A stretch of 64,000 nucleotides of DNA from assembly GCF_000378125.1 (NCBI RefSeq), contig NZ_KB899243.1:186001-250000 (forward strand). Reading direction: 5' to 3'. The notes below the pieces were generated by a model. That model was given only the letters and a program-made list of their open reading frames with translations, made no database searches and had not been told where the DNA came from. Position numbers and translations under genes: made by a program. Of the stretch, positions 54,682-63,794 are shown piece after piece. The stretch comes from Rudaea cellulosilytica DSM 22992. GTDB lineage: Bacteria > Pseudomonadota > Gammaproteobacteria > Xanthomonadales > Rhodanobacteraceae. Numbering within the stretch: the stretch's first letter is position 1; each line of letters opens with the position of its first letter.

Positions 54682-55398
54682 CTATTTCGCGACGAAAACA
54701 AATGTCTCCTGTCCGCAAACATCTCCGACACGACGGCCGAGGACAAATCCATTCTTCTCCGCCAGCGCGGCGAAATACTCCGGCTGCACGTCGGCGCGGA
54801 ATTCGTCGCCGCTGAACTTGCTGTCGCCTTCGGGGCGATCGTGGATCGAAGCGATCAGCTTGCCGCCGCGCTTGAGCACGCGGCGTGCTTCCTGGAGATA
54901 GCGCACCGTCGCGCCTTCCTTGAGATGGGTGAACAACGAGGCGGCAAAGGCCAGGGTCATGCTGCCGTCCGCTGCGGGAAACACGACTTCCTCCGCACTG
55001 ACCGCACCGTCCGGGTTATAGCGCGGCCCGCGTACGTCGAGATGGGCGAAGCGGAAGCGTCCGCTCGTCACCGGCGAGATGAAACGCGAATTCCAGTCGA
55101 TATACGGCTGGATCACATCGACACCGAGGTAGTCCTCGATCTGCGGGTGATGCAGCAGCATGCGCGCGGTGCGCGCGCAGCCGCAGCCGATGTCGAGCAC
55201 GCGTGCGTGCGCGGGCAATTCCATCGCGACGAGCTGGCCCCAGGCGTCGCCGACGACGAGGAAATTCTCCACCGTCTCGGCACCGACGTGCAGCATCATG
55301 CGCGCATTCGGCAGCGGCGCAATGCCGTTCCAGCGCGGGAAATGTGGATGGGTGGCTTCCGCGTCGGCGGCGGTCGGCAGTGCTCTGTCTTCGGTCAT
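54682..55398 (-). CDS. Class I SAM-dependent methyltransferase
   Basis: The 238-residue protein has the SAM-binding motif VLDIGCGCARTARMLL (motif I), YLGVDVIQPYIDW (motif II), and a post-core LKRGGKLIASIHDR. An AGAGGAC ribosome binding site sets the start at MTEDRALP. The substrate cannot be assigned; sugar, lipid and small-molecule methylases share the fold. It is divergent from the AHSA1 gene with repeat copy 2 in between. Confidence 0.85.
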   Translation of the reverse strand: MTEDRALPTAADAEATHPHFPRWNGIAPLPNARMMLHVGAETVENFLVVGDAWGQLVAMELPAHARVLDIGCGCARTARMLLHHPQIEDYLGVDVIQPYIDWNSRFISPVTSGRFRFAHLDVRGPRYNPDGAVSAEEVVFPAADGSMTLAFAASLFTHLKEGATVRYLQEARRVLKRGGKLIASIHDRPEGDSKFSGDEFRADVQPEYFAALAEKNGFVLGRRVGDVCGQETFVFVAK

Positions 55399-55440
55399 GT
55401 CCTCTTCACTCGGTTCAATGTTCAATTCCGTGGTGCAACG

Positions 55441-55587
55441 CTAGAACCTATCTCAAAACGTAGCGAGCGAAGACAGTTCGCGCGTCGCCGGAGCGCAGGA
55501 ACCGGAGCATACACAAAGGTATGTGAGGATTCCGAGCACCGCCGGCGCGCGAAATGTCGAGCGCAGTAGTTTTGGGATAGGTTCTAG
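55441..55587. repeat. Structured 147-bp repeat, copy 2
   Basis: The outer 19-base stem (55441-55459 with 55569-55587) has one T-G pair; it starts and ends with CTAG. The middle stem is TTCGCGCG with CGCGCGAA and the apical stem is CATAC with GTATG. The inner conserved strands are those of copy 1, although the outer stem sequence is quite different. It lies between divergent genes. Confidence 0.85.
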
Positions 55588-55666
55588 TTTAGCGTCGATG
55601 TCGATTTTCCTGTTCCCCATTCGTCGCCGACAATGAGGGTTCCTCCTCGACCAACGAGAAACGATC

Positions 55667-56110
55667 ATGTCCAGCACTATCCGCCTGCACCGCGTCCTGC
55701 GCGCGCCGCCCGAGCGCATCTACCGCGCCTTCCTCGACGCCGCCGCACTCAGCAAATGGCTGCCGCCGAACGGTTTCACCTGTACCGTCCACGAACTCGA
55801 AGCCAAAGTCGGCGGTCGCTACCGCATGTCGTTCACCAATTTCTCTGCCGGCGGCGGCCACGACTTCGGCGGCACGTACCTGGAACTCGTGCCGAACCAG
55901 CGCATCCGCCACGACGACCGCTTCGACGACCCCAACCTGCCCGGCACGATGATTACCACGATCGACCTGCGCGCCGTGATCTGCGGCACCGAAGTGAACA
56001 TCGTGCAGGAAGGCATTCCCGATGCGATCCCACCGGAGATGTGCTACCTCGGCTGGCAGGAATCGCTGGTGTTGCTCGGCAAGCTCGTCGAGGTGGAAAT
56101 TCCGGCTTGA
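55667..56110 (+). CDS. SRPBCC/AHSA1-domain protein
   Basis: The 147-residue product matches the AHSA1 family: IRLHRVLRAPPERIYRAFLD at the start, KWLPPNGFTCTVHELEAKVGGRYRMSF in the middle, and GWQESLVLLGKLVEVEIP at the end. It is a second AHSA1-type protein in the window and is not linked to an ArsR gene. The ligand is unknown; cytoplasmic. Confidence 0.9.
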   Translation: MSSTIRLHRVLRAPPERIYRAFLDAAALSKWLPPNGFTCTVHELEAKVGGRYRMSFTNFSAGGGHDFGGTYLELVPNQRIRHDDRFDDPNLPGTMITTIDLRAVICGTEVNIVQEGIPDAIPPEMCYLGWQESLVLLGKLVEVEIPA

Positions 56111-56182
56111 ACGATTAGACGTTTGCCAACGGATTGGCGTTGCAAACACGGCGAACTTCTTGATCGCGTTCGCCGCGTTTCG

Positions 56183-56211
56183 CGGAAAATGCACTCTGAC
56201 CCCGGTTTCCG
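56183..56211. repeat. 29-base imperfect palindrome, copy 2
   Basis: CGGAAA and TTTCCG enclose a centre containing CTCTGACCCC, close to the copy at 54633 (shared CGGAAA, CTGACCC, TTTCCG). It also lies between convergent genes and just after the low-GC gene. Confidence 0.55.
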
Positions 56212-56217
56212 AATTCT

Positions 56218-57369
56218 TTAGATCTTTCGCAAGACGGTCGAAATATCTCTTGCCAATGCAGCTGCATTAAAAAAATGATTCGCCGATTGCTCAGCTACAT
56301 GCAGCAGCCGTTTCTTTGCTCTATTGTGCTCGGCCGTCATTCGAGGTGTTGACTCAATGACGGATCGGAATTCCGCATTCGACTTTCCTGTAGTTGCAGT
56401 GGTATCCGCAAGATGCTCTAGGGTTTCTGCCAGATTGATTCTTTGCTTCTTCTCTTCAGGCGAACGCGTTGACATTAGGGGTACTGATCGACTTAACGCG
56501 TTGAAAGCCTCTGTATTTGCTTCGTTGAACTCTGCAGAGAGACGAGACAGCTTTCCCGAGAGGTCATCCCAATCCTCCGCCTGCCGATGAAGAAATCTGC
56601 GAAGCTCCGAACGACTTAACTCCCCTTTTTCCCTGAGATCGTTCAATTCGCCAGTTCTGCGGGTCGTTGACGCCGCTGACGCCTGTAACGCTGCGGCAAT
56701 GCCATCCATTGCACTAGTTGCGATAGCGAGCTTGCCTTCATAAATGTCTTGGTAGTCCAGCAACCCTAATTCATCATCATTAGCTTGTGTAGAAGAGGCA
56801 GACGACTCGAACTGTTGCTCAGGTGGCTTATTAGTCTGTTTGCTTACAAGTTCCTGAGCAGCCTGAATGATGTTCGCGCGTAACGAGCTTTTGAAGTCCT
56901 CAACGACGCTAAATTTCTTATAGAGAACACCCTCGCGTCCGAGAGTTTTCTGAAATTCAAACACCCCCGCCAGTTGAGTGGGATCCAAGCGTTCTAACGA
57001 AGGATTTTCTGTCTTAAAGTAGATGAGCAGCCGGAGGCTGTTCGGTTCGTTTCGCAGGCGTGTTATCGCGGATTCGATTTCCTCGACCGAGCCAGATTTC
57101 GCGCGAGATGTGGGTGAACCAATGCGAGTCCAGAATATCCCAACCAAAATATCGAACCGATCTGCCACCTGCGAATTAATAACTTCTTGTGGGTCATCGC
57201 CAAACCCCGGTGATGCATCTTTATCCCAGCGAAAGCTATCAAAACGAATCTTCAGCAACTCAGCGCTCGATCTGTTTAATTCATCAAGAACTTGTTCAAC
57301 AGCCTCCGCTTCCTCGACTACATCTGCTGGGCAAGAGATCATCACCTTTAAGACATTCACCATCCTCAT
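56218..57369 (-). CDS. DUF4062-like protein with helical C-terminal half, lower GC
   Basis: The 383-residue protein has an N-terminal domain (5-175) with the DUF4062-type pattern: KVMISCPADV (8-17), FRWDKDASPGFGDDPQEVIN, DILVGIFWTRIGSPT and SGSVEEIESAI (92-102). A Ser/Gln-rich linker follows and then a largely helical, charged region (205-380). DUF4062 domains often open STAND-type or other conflict proteins; that link is family knowledge, function here is unknown. Two counted lines give 45-48 percent GC, against about 65 in neighbours, so it was probably acquired. It starts 14 bases after hutU with a GGGGA site; earlier starts overlap hutU. Confidence 0.75.
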   Translation of the reverse strand: MRMVNVLKVMISCPADVVEEAEAVEQVLDELNRSSAELLKIRFDSFRWDKDASPGFGDDPQEVINSQVADRFDILVGIFWTRIGSPTSRAKSGSVEEIESAITRLRNEPNSLRLLIYFKTENPSLERLDPTQLAGVFEFQKTLGREGVLYKKFSVVEDFKSSLRANIIQAAQELVSKQTNKPPEQQFESSASSTQANDDELGLLDYQDIYEGKLAIATSAMDGIAAALQASAASTTRRTGELNDLREKGELSRSELRRFLHRQAEDWDDLSGKLSRLSAEFNEANTEAFNALSRSVPLMSTRSPEEKKQRINLAETLEHLADTTATTGKSNAEFRSVIESTPRMTAEHNRAKKRLLHVAEQSANHFFNAAALARDISTVLRKI

Positions 57370-57383
57370 TTCGTTTCCCCATC

Positions 57384-59054
57384 TCATGCCATCGGTAATT
57401 TCAACCCCTGCTCTTTCGCACACACCCGCGCAATCTCATACCCCGCATCCGCATGCCGCATCACGCCGGTGCCCGGATCGTTCCACAGCACGCGCGCGAT
57501 GCGCTTGTCGGCCGCTTCGCTGCCGTCGCAGACGATGACGACGCCGCTGTGCTGCGAATAGCCCATGCCGACACCGCCGCCGTGGTGGAAGCTGACCCAG
57601 GTCGCGCCGCCGGCGGTGTTGAGTAGCGCGTTCAAGATCGGCCAGTCGCTGACCGCGTCGCTGCCGTCTTTCATCGCTTCGGTTTCGCGATTCGGTGACG
57701 CAACGCTGCCGGAATCGAGATGGTCGCGGCCGATCACGATCGGGGCCTTGAGCTCGCCGTTGCGCACCATTTCGTTGAACGCGAGGCCGAGGCGGTGGCG
57801 CTGGCCGAGTCCGACCCAGCAGATGCGCGCGGGGAGGCCCTGGAAGTCGATGCGTTTCTCGGCCATGTCGATCCAGTTGTGCAGATGCGGATCGTCGGGG
57901 ATCAGTTCCTTGACCTTGGCGTCGGTCTTGAGGATGTCCTCGGGATCGCCCGAGAGCGCGACCCAGCGGAACGGGCCGATGCCGCGGCAGAACAGCGGGC
58001 GCACGTATGCCGGCACGAAGCCGGGGAAGTCGAACGCGTTCTTGCAGCCTTCGTCGAAGGCCATCTGGCGGATGTTGTTGCCGTAGTCGACCGTCGGAAT
58101 GCCCTGCGCGTGGAACGCGAGCATCGCCTCGACGTGCACGCGCATCGATTTCTTCGCCGCGTCGCGCACGCCGTTCGGGTCGGCCTTGCGCCGTTCGAAC
58201 CACTGCTCGACCGTCCAGCCGATCGGCAGGTAGCCGTTGACCGGATCGTGCGCGCTGGTCTGGTCGGTGACCGCATCGGGCTTGATGCCGCGCTTGACGA
58301 GCTGCGGGAGAATCTCCGCGGCGTTGCCGAGCAGCGCGATCGATTTCGCCTCACCGGCCTTTGTATACTTTTCGATGCGCGCGAGCGCGTCGTCGAGATC
58401 GCGCGCCTGTTCGTCGACGTAGCGCGTCTTCAGGCGGAAGTCGATGCTCTTCTGCTGGCATTCGATGTTGAGCGAACAGGCACCGGCGAGCGTCGCCGCA
58501 AGCGGCTGCGCGCCGCCCATGCCGCCGAGACCGGCGGTGAGTATCCACTTGCCTTTGAGCGAACCACCGTAATGCTGGCGGCCGAGTTCGACGAAGGTTT
58601 CGTAGGTGCCCTGCACGATACCCTGCGAGCCGATGTAGATCCACGAGCCGGCCGTCATCTGGCCGTACATCATCAGGCCCTTCTTATCGAGCTCGTTGAA
58701 GTGCTCCCAGGTCGCCCAGTGCGGCACGAGGTTGGAGTTCGCGAGCAGCACGCGCGGCGCGTCGGGATGGGTCGGGAACACGCCGACCGGCTTGCCCGAC
58801 TGGATCAGCAGGGTCTCGTCATCGTTGAGTTCGCGCAAGCTGCGCAGGATCGCATCGAAGCATTCCCAGTTGCGCGCGGCGCGGCCGATGCCGCCGTAGA
58901 CGACGAGCTCGTGCGGGTTCTCGGCGACCTGCGGATCCAGGTTGTTCTGGATCATGCGATACGCGGCCTCGGTCAGCCAGCTCTTGCAGGTGAGCGTGTT
59001 GCCGCGCGGCGCGCGGATCGTGCGCGCGGTGTCGATGCGGGTCGGTGCGTTCAT
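57384..59054 (-). CDS. hutU: Urocanate hydratase
   Basis: The 556-residue protein has all HutU landmarks: [25 protein letters not shown]-type [12 protein letters not shown] region, [16 protein letters not shown] (NAD binding), [14 protein letters not shown], and the C-terminal [15 protein letters not shown]. It converts urocanate to imidazolone propionate using bound NAD+. The product feeds hutI, which lies about 31 kb away in the window. It has normal length and composition. The lower-GC gene follows it on the same strand. Confidence 0.97.
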   Translation of the reverse strand: MNAPTRIDTARTIRAPRGNTLTCKSWLTEAAYRMIQNNLDPQVAENPHELVVYGGIGRAARNWECFDAILRSLRELNDDETLLIQSGKPVGVFPTHPDAPRVLLANSNLVPHWATWEHFNELDKKGLMMYGQMTAGSWIYIGSQGIVQGTYETFVELGRQHYGGSLKGKWILTAGLGGMGGAQPLAATLAGACSLNIECQQKSIDFRLKTRYVDEQARDLDDALARIEKYTKAGEAKSIALLGNAAEILPQLVKRGIKPDAVTDQTSAHDPVNGYLPIGWTVEQWFERRKADPNGVRDAAKKSMRVHVEAMLAFHAQGIPTVDYGNNIRQMAFDEGCKNAFDFPGFVPAYVRPLFCRGIGPFRWVALSGDPEDILKTDAKVKELIPDDPHLHNWIDMAEKRIDFQGLPARICWVGLGQRHRLGLAFNEMVRNGELKAPIVIGRDHLDSGSVASPNRETEAMKDGSDAVSDWPILNALLNTAGGATWVSFHHGGGVGMGYSQHSGVVIVCDGSEAADKRIARVLWNDPGTGVMRHADAGYEIARVCAKEQGLKLPMA

Positions 59055-59108
59055 GGCGGAATCCCGTGTTCAGAGACCGCCGATTATCTGCCGTTCGCGC
59101 GGGATTTC

Positions 59109-59741
59109 CTACTTCCGAACGGCGCGCATCTGCTCCGAACGATTGCGCGAGAAGACGAACACCGAGGCCGGCGGGATGTTGCGCCAGGCGAATCCGCCGC
59201 GGCGTACCGAGAGGCCGAGTTCGTCCAGCAGTTCGCGCGGCAGCGGCGGCTTCGGCGAATAGGTGAACTGGATGAAGCAGCCGCCCGGTTTGAGCACGTC
59301 GAATGCGGATCGCATGATCGAAAGCTGCAGGTCGCGAGACATGTTGAGCAGGCCCAAGCCGCTGACGATCGCGTCGACCTGGCCCGCACTGGCGAACTCC
59401 TTTTCCGCAACGATGCTGGTCAGGTCACAGGCGTTGCCGCAGACGACGTGCGCCGTGGGAAATTGCGTACGCAGGTATTCGTACAATTCCTCGTTCAATT
59501 CGACGACGAGCAACTGCTCAGGCGCGATGCCGTTGTCGAGCATCGTGCGCGTGAACACGCCCGTACCCGCGCCCAGCTCGATGACGCGACTGGCTCCGGC
59601 TGGCAACTCAGCAGTCATCAGTCCGGCCAGCTGTGCGCCGGAGGGCGCCAGTGCGGCGATGCTCAGCGGGTTCTTCAGCCACTGGCGAAAGAACAACCAA
59701 GCCTGCGAGCCGGACGTGGACGACGATTGCGGTTGAGTCAC
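59109..59741 (-). CDS. SAM-dependent methyltransferase, phospholipid N-methyltransferase-like
   Basis: The 210-residue protein has the N-terminal FFRQWLKNPLSIAALAPSG segment typical of PmtA-like proteins, SAM motif VIELGAGTGVFTRTML, VVELNEELYEYLR, and the post-core ILKPGG-type FDVLKPGGCFIQFTYS. PmtA methylates phosphatidylethanolamine toward phosphatidylcholine in the membrane; rRNA methylase-like relatives exist, so the substrate is not certain. It is 54 bases upstream of hutU on the same strand. Confidence 0.82.
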   Translation of the reverse strand: MTQPQSSSTSGSQAWLFFRQWLKNPLSIAALAPSGAQLAGLMTAELPAGASRVIELGAGTGVFTRTMLDNGIAPEQLLVVELNEELYEYLRTQFPTAHVVCGNACDLTSIVAEKEFASAGQVDAIVSGLGLLNMSRDLQLSIMRSAFDVLKPGGCFIQFTYSPKPPLPRELLDELGLSVRRGGFAWRNIPPASVFVFSRNRSEQMRAVRK

Positions 59742-59848
59742 TGCGAATCCGTGTGAGAGAAACGGCGACCATCATAGTGTGACAGGGTCAAGACGGCCAC
59801 CCTTGCGGACACGCACGAAGCCACAACCCATCACATTCCAAACAAAAA

Positions 59849-59870
59849 CCCCGCTGCCGAAGCAGCGGGG
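59849..59870 (-). terminator. Rho-independent terminator after the Tyr/Gly-rich gene
   Basis: CCCCGCTGC and GCAGCGGGG enclose CGAA (TTCG on the transcribed strand) and are followed on the minus strand by TTTTTGTTT. It ends the transcript of the small Tyr/Gly-rich protein. Confidence 0.9.
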
Positions 59871-59900
59871 CGTTGTAGCGGCACTCAACTGGATGACCGG

Positions 59901-60302
59901 TTAGCGGTGGTAGTAACCGCCGCCATGATGGTCGTAGCCACCGCGGTGGTCGTAGCCGCCGCGATATCCTTCGCGATAGTACCCATGGCCGTAGCCGCCA
60001 CGATAGACGGGCCGCGAGTAGTAACCGCCGTAGTAGGCCGGGCCGTAGTACACGGGATACGGATCGGCGTAAACCACCGGCGCCGGCGCCGCGTAATACG
60101 CCGGGCCGTAGTAGGCCGGTCCATAGTAGCCGCCGCCGACACCGACGTAGGTGTGATGACCACCGACGCCGATGCTCAGACCCGGCACGCTGATACCGAG
60201 GCTGAAGTGATCGCGCGCCGAAGCGGCAGAGGCAAATGCGAGCCCGGCCACGGCGACTAGGCCGAAAGCCATCGCACGAAAACCACGCTTGCTGATGTTC
60301 AT
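59901..60302 (-). CDS. Exported Tyr/Gly-rich repeat protein
   Basis: The 133-residue protein has a signal peptide (residues 1-29, ending SAASARD), a short SLGISVPGLSIGVGGHH segment, and then about 80 residues with repeated YYGPAYY and GGY units and a His-rich end (HRGGYDHHGGGYYHR). Such proteins are common in the envelope of Xanthomonadales and have no defined task; the tail could bind metal. It is transcribed alone and ends in a strong terminator. Confidence 0.8.
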   Translation of the reverse strand: MNISKRGFRAMAFGLVAVAGLAFASAASARDHFSLGISVPGLSIGVGGHHTYVGVGGGYYGPAYYGPAYYAAPAPVVYADPYPVYYGPAYYGGYYSRPVYRGGYGHGYYREGYRGGYDHRGGYDHHGGGYYHR

Positions 60303-60449
60303 GAGTTGCTCCGAGGATTGCAGAAACGCGATCCATTTGATCGCAAGTGCATGCTGCGATTTTCCGCCTGAATCGATTGTGAAAAATGCAGGCCTTGGCC
60401 CGGTCCGTTCAGCCTCGTCCCGGAAGCCGCCGCACGAAACTGAACGGGC

Positions 60450-62624
60450 CTATTTTTTCCTCAGTTCCCAAGCCTGGTGGATGCGTGGATTGCGCTCGAA
60501 ATCGAACGGGATCGTGGCCGAACTGATGTCGCGAATCTCGAACTCGGAAAGCGCGGCTTCGTCGAGCTTGAAGCGGCGGTAGTTGTTCGAAAACAGGATG
60601 ACGCCGCCCGGCAGCAGGCGTTCGCCGCAAAGCTGCAACAGGCGTACGTGGTCGCGCTGCACGTCGAAGTCGGCGGCGCTCTTCGAGTTCGAGAACGTCG
60701 GCGGATCGACGAAGATCAGGTCGTACATCGCCGAATGCTGCGCGAGATATCCGGCCGCGTCGGCACGCACGAGTTTGTGCTTCGTGTTGCCGAAACCGTT
60801 GATCGCAAGATTGCGCGTCGCCCACTCCAGATAGGTTTGCGACAGGTCGACGCTGGTCGTCTCGGCCGCGCCGCCGGCCGCGGCGTAGACGCTGACGCTG
60901 CCGGTATAGCAGAACAGGTTGAGGAAGCGCTTATCTCGCGCGAGTTCCCGAACGCGTGCGCGCAGCGGGCGGTGATCGAGGAACAGCCCGGTGTCGAGGT
61001 AATCCCACAGGTTGGCGAGAAAGCGCAGGCCACCCTCGCCTACTTCGATGAATTCGCCGCGATGATCGAGGTTGCCGTATTTTTCGCCGCCCTTGCCGCG
61101 TCGGCGCTGCTTCAGCGCGATGCGCTCGCGAGGGACGTTCAAGGCCTCGCCCGCCGCGCGCACGAGCTCGCGCAGGCGCGTGCGTGCGAGAGTTTCGTCG
61201 ATGCTGGCCGGCGCCGCGTACTCCTGCACGTGCAGCCAGTCGAGCGGCATACCGCCGGCGCGTGGATGCTCGCGGTAGATGTCGATCGCCGCCGCATATT
61301 CGGGCAGGTCCGCGTCATAGACGCGCCAGCATTCGACGCCTTCGCGCGCGGCGATCTTGCGCAGATGGCGATAGTTCTTGTCGATGCGGTTCTTGACCAT
61401 CTGCGCGCCGGCCGACAGCGGCTTCGGCTCGGGTTTCGGCGCATCGGCGGCGGCGATCTCAAAATTGAGGAGCACGCATTCGAGCGCGCCGTTGTAGAGC
61501 TGGTATTTCTTTTCCGCGCGCAAGCCGATCGCGCGCGCCAGATTTTCATCGGATGTGATCACGCTCGCGCGCCAGCCGGGAAACTCGGATTTCAGTTTCG
61601 CACCGAGCAAACGATACAGATCGGCGAGACCGGCATCCGCGCCCATACGTTCGCCGTACGGCGGATTGCAGATCACGAGTCCCGGCGTCGGCAATTCCTG
61701 CGGCCGGTGCAGATGTTCAAGTGACTGCTTGCCGAGATGGATGAAGCCCGACATCTGCGCGTACTGCGCGTTGTGCACGGCTTCGCGCAGTACGTTCGCG
61801 TCGCGATCGAAGCCGAAGAACACGGGCCGCAGAGCCTGCGCGCCGGCGCGAGCGCGTGCCTGTGCTTCTTCACGCAGCGCCTGCCACGCGGCCGCATCGT
61901 GCCCGCGCCAGCCGTAAAAACCGAAATAGTCGCGACGCAGCCCCGGTGCGATATCCGCGGCCATCAGCGCCGCCTCGACCAGCAGCGTGCCCGAGCCGCA
62001 CATCGGGTCGACCAGGCCGCCGCCGGCCGCATACACCGCCGGCCAGCCCGCACGCAGCAGCATGCCCGCGGCGAGATTTTCCTTGAGCGGAGCCAGGCCC
62101 TTGCCGAGGCGGTAGCCGCGCTGATGCAACGGCGTGCCGGCGAAATCAATGCTCAGGATCGCGTGGCCTTTGCGCAGCACCAAGTTCACCCGCACCGATG
62201 GTTGTTCGGTATCGACGCTGGGTCGTTCGCCGTCGCGCTCGCGGAACTGGTCGACGATCGCATCCTTCACGCGCAGCGCCGCAAACTGCGTATGGGTAAT
62301 GCCCTGCGTGCTGCCGACCGCGTCGACCGCAAACGTGTCGCCCGCGCCGAAATGTTCGCTCCAGTCGACAGCGAGCGCGCCGCGATACAGCGCATCGCCG
62401 TCAGCGGCAGCGAACTCGGCGATCGGCATCAGCACGCGGCTCGCCAGGCGCGACCATAGGCAGGCGCGATAGCCCGCGTCGAGTCCGCCACTGAAATGCA
62501 CGCCGGCCAGCGCTTCGTGCACTTCGGCAGCGCCGAGCGCCTTCAACTCGTCGACGAGCAGGTATTCCAGCCCCTTCGGGCAGGTCGCGAAAAACTTTCG
62601 CGCGACAGTATCCGCCGCGTTCAA
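60450..62624 (-). CDS. rlmKL: Bifunctional 23S rRNA methyltransferase RlmKL
   Basis: The 724-residue protein (E. coli RlmL has 702) joins a THUMP domain (about 45-160), an N2-guanine methyltransferase half with NPPYGERMG near 320, and a C-terminal RlmK half with FVDPPTFSNSK near 640. It methylates G2445 and G2069 of 23S rRNA. The start is a TTG overlapping the stop of the upstream hydrolase (TTGA), with GGAG eight bases before it. An earlier in-frame ATG gives a basic stretch foreign to the family. Confidence 0.93.
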   Translation of the reverse strand: MNAADTVARKFFATCPKGLEYLLVDELKALGAAEVHEALAGVHFSGGLDAGYRACLWSRLASRVLMPIAEFAAADGDALYRGALAVDWSEHFGAGDTFAVDAVGSTQGITHTQFAALRVKDAIVDQFRERDGERPSVDTEQPSVRVNLVLRKGHAILSIDFAGTPLHQRGYRLGKGLAPLKENLAAGMLLRAGWPAVYAAGGGLVDPMCGSGTLLVEAALMAADIAPGLRRDYFGFYGWRGHDAAAWQALREEAQARARAGAQALRPVFFGFDRDANVLREAVHNAQYAQMSGFIHLGKQSLEHLHRPQELPTPGLVICNPPYGERMGADAGLADLYRLLGAKLKSEFPGWRASVITSDENLARAIGLRAEKKYQLYNGALECVLLNFEIAAADAPKPEPKPLSAGAQMVKNRIDKNYRHLRKIAAREGVECWRVYDADLPEYAAAIDIYREHPRAGGMPLDWLHVQEYAAPASIDETLARTRLRELVRAAGEALNVPRERIALKQRRRGKGGEKYGNLDHRGEFIEVGEGGLRFLANLWDYLDTGLFLDHRPLRARVRELARDKRFLNLFCYTGSVSVYAAAGGAAETTSVDLSQTYLEWATRNLAINGFGNTKHKLVRADAAGYLAQHSAMYDLIFVDPPTFSNSKSAADFDVQRDHVRLLQLCGERLLPGGVILFSNNYRRFKLDEAALSEFEIRDISSATIPFDFERNPRIHQAWELRKK

Positions 62625-63133
62625 GCGAACTGCTCCAGAAACAGGCGGAATTGCTCGGCGATGAAATCGACGTGGCTGCCGAGGCGATGGTCGTCGTTCA
62701 ATACCGTGATCGCATCGCCACGTGCGCGCGCGAACGCGATCGCGGCGTCGACTGGACAAACCTCGTCGTTCCAGCCGTGCACGAGCGTGGTCGGCACGGC
62801 CGCCGCGGCGAACGGCCGCGCGTATCCGGGGATCGCCACCGGCAGCGCGATCAGGAACAAGCCGACGCAGTTCAATCCGGTCGACGCCAGCGCCGAGGTG
62901 AACGCGCCCATGCTCGATCCGGCGAGCACAACCGGCGCATCGGCCGGCGCATGCGATTGCAGGCGCGCGATGCGCGCGTCGATATCGCGCACGTCGCGGC
63001 GCGCATCGAGATCGCGATAGTCGGGGCGCACGCTGCGCAAGCCGAGCGCCTCGGCGGCCTTCGCAAGCGCGCTCACCTTGGTCGCCTCGGGCCCGCTTTC
63101 CAGGCCGTGCGACAGTATCAGGAACGGTTTCAT
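62621..63133 (-). CDS. Small alpha/beta hydrolase
   Basis: The 170-residue protein has an N-terminal ILSHGLESGPEATKV, the nucleophile elbow AGSSMGAF with Ser74, LVHGWNDEVCPVD with the likely Asp, and NDDHRLGSHVD with the likely His. It is smaller than typical hydrolases and matches a YcfP/UPF0227-like group of unknown substrate. Its stop overlaps the TTG start of rlmKL, so the two are translationally coupled. It is divergent from the amidase gene. Confidence 0.85.
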   Translation of the reverse strand: MKPFLILSHGLESGPEATKVSALAKAAEALGLRSVRPDYRDLDARRDVRDIDARIARLQSHAPADAPVVLAGSSMGAFTSALASTGLNCVGLFLIALPVAIPGYARPFAAAAVPTTLVHGWNDEVCPVDAAIAFARARGDAITVLNDDHRLGSHVDFIAEQFRLFLEQFA

Positions 63134-63186
63134 TCGCGGATTATCGCATGCTGACAGGCCGCCTCCGTGCATGCGAGACTGCATGT

Positions 63187-63768
63187 ATGCCGATATCCGC
63201 CCCGCCCCCCGACCTTGTCATCCACGACTGGCCTCTGCCTTACGAAGCCAAGCTCAACCATCGTGCGCTGGCGGCGATCGATCTCGTCGTTATCCACTGC
63301 ACCGAGCTGCCGGACATGGCGATGACGCGCGAGTTCGGCGAGCGCGTGCATTATCCGGAGAAGGGCACCGGACACAGCGGCCACTACTACATTACCGAAG
63401 CCGGCGCGGTGTACCGCTTCGTCGCACCCGAGCGCGTGGCCAATCACACCAAGGACTGGAACACGCGTTCGATCGGCATCGAGATGTTCAATCTGGGCCG
63501 CTATCCCTATTGGGGCGACAGCCGCCACCAGGCGTTCACGGTGGCGTATACGAAAGAGCAGATCCAGTCGCTGCTGCTGCTGTTGCGCAAGCTCAAGCAA
63601 GACATCCCGAGCCTGCGCTACGTCGCTGGCCACGAGGATCTCGATACGCGTCTCGAGCCCGCGAGCGATGATGCAAAGATCATGCTGCGCCGGCGCCAGG
63701 ACCCAGGCCCGCTGTTCCCGTGGAACGAGATCGTGCCGGCCGCCGGATTGGCGCGCTTGCGGCCTTAG
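63187..63768 (+). CDS. N-acetylmuramoyl-L-alanine amidase (Amidase_2, AmpD-like)
   Basis: The 193-residue protein has the zinc ligands and active-site motifs of the family: VVIHCTELPD, GHSGHYYITEAGAVYRF, NHTKDWNTRSIGIEM, and VAGHEDLDTRLEPASDD. It cleaves the MurNAc-L-Ala bond of peptidoglycan or its fragments. No signal peptide is seen, so an AmpD-like cytoplasmic recycling role is plausible. An ATG 13 codons upstream is possible; neither start has a clear ribosome binding site. Confidence 0.88.
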   Translation: MPISAPPPDLVIHDWPLPYEAKLNHRALAAIDLVVIHCTELPDMAMTREFGERVHYPEKGTGHSGHYYITEAGAVYRFVAPERVANHTKDWNTRSIGIEMFNLGRYPYWGDSRHQAFTVAYTKEQIQSLLLLLRKLKQDIPSLRYVAGHEDLDTRLEPASDDAKIMLRRRQDPGPLFPWNEIVPAAGLARLRP

Positions 63769-63794
63769 CCAGCCGATGCCTCGCGGGCATGGCC

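Noticed and set aside
57720-59756. Plus-strand frame of 678 codons opposite hutU and a methyltransferase
   Set aside because: It is the complement of two genes with full family motifs and has biased His/Arg composition.
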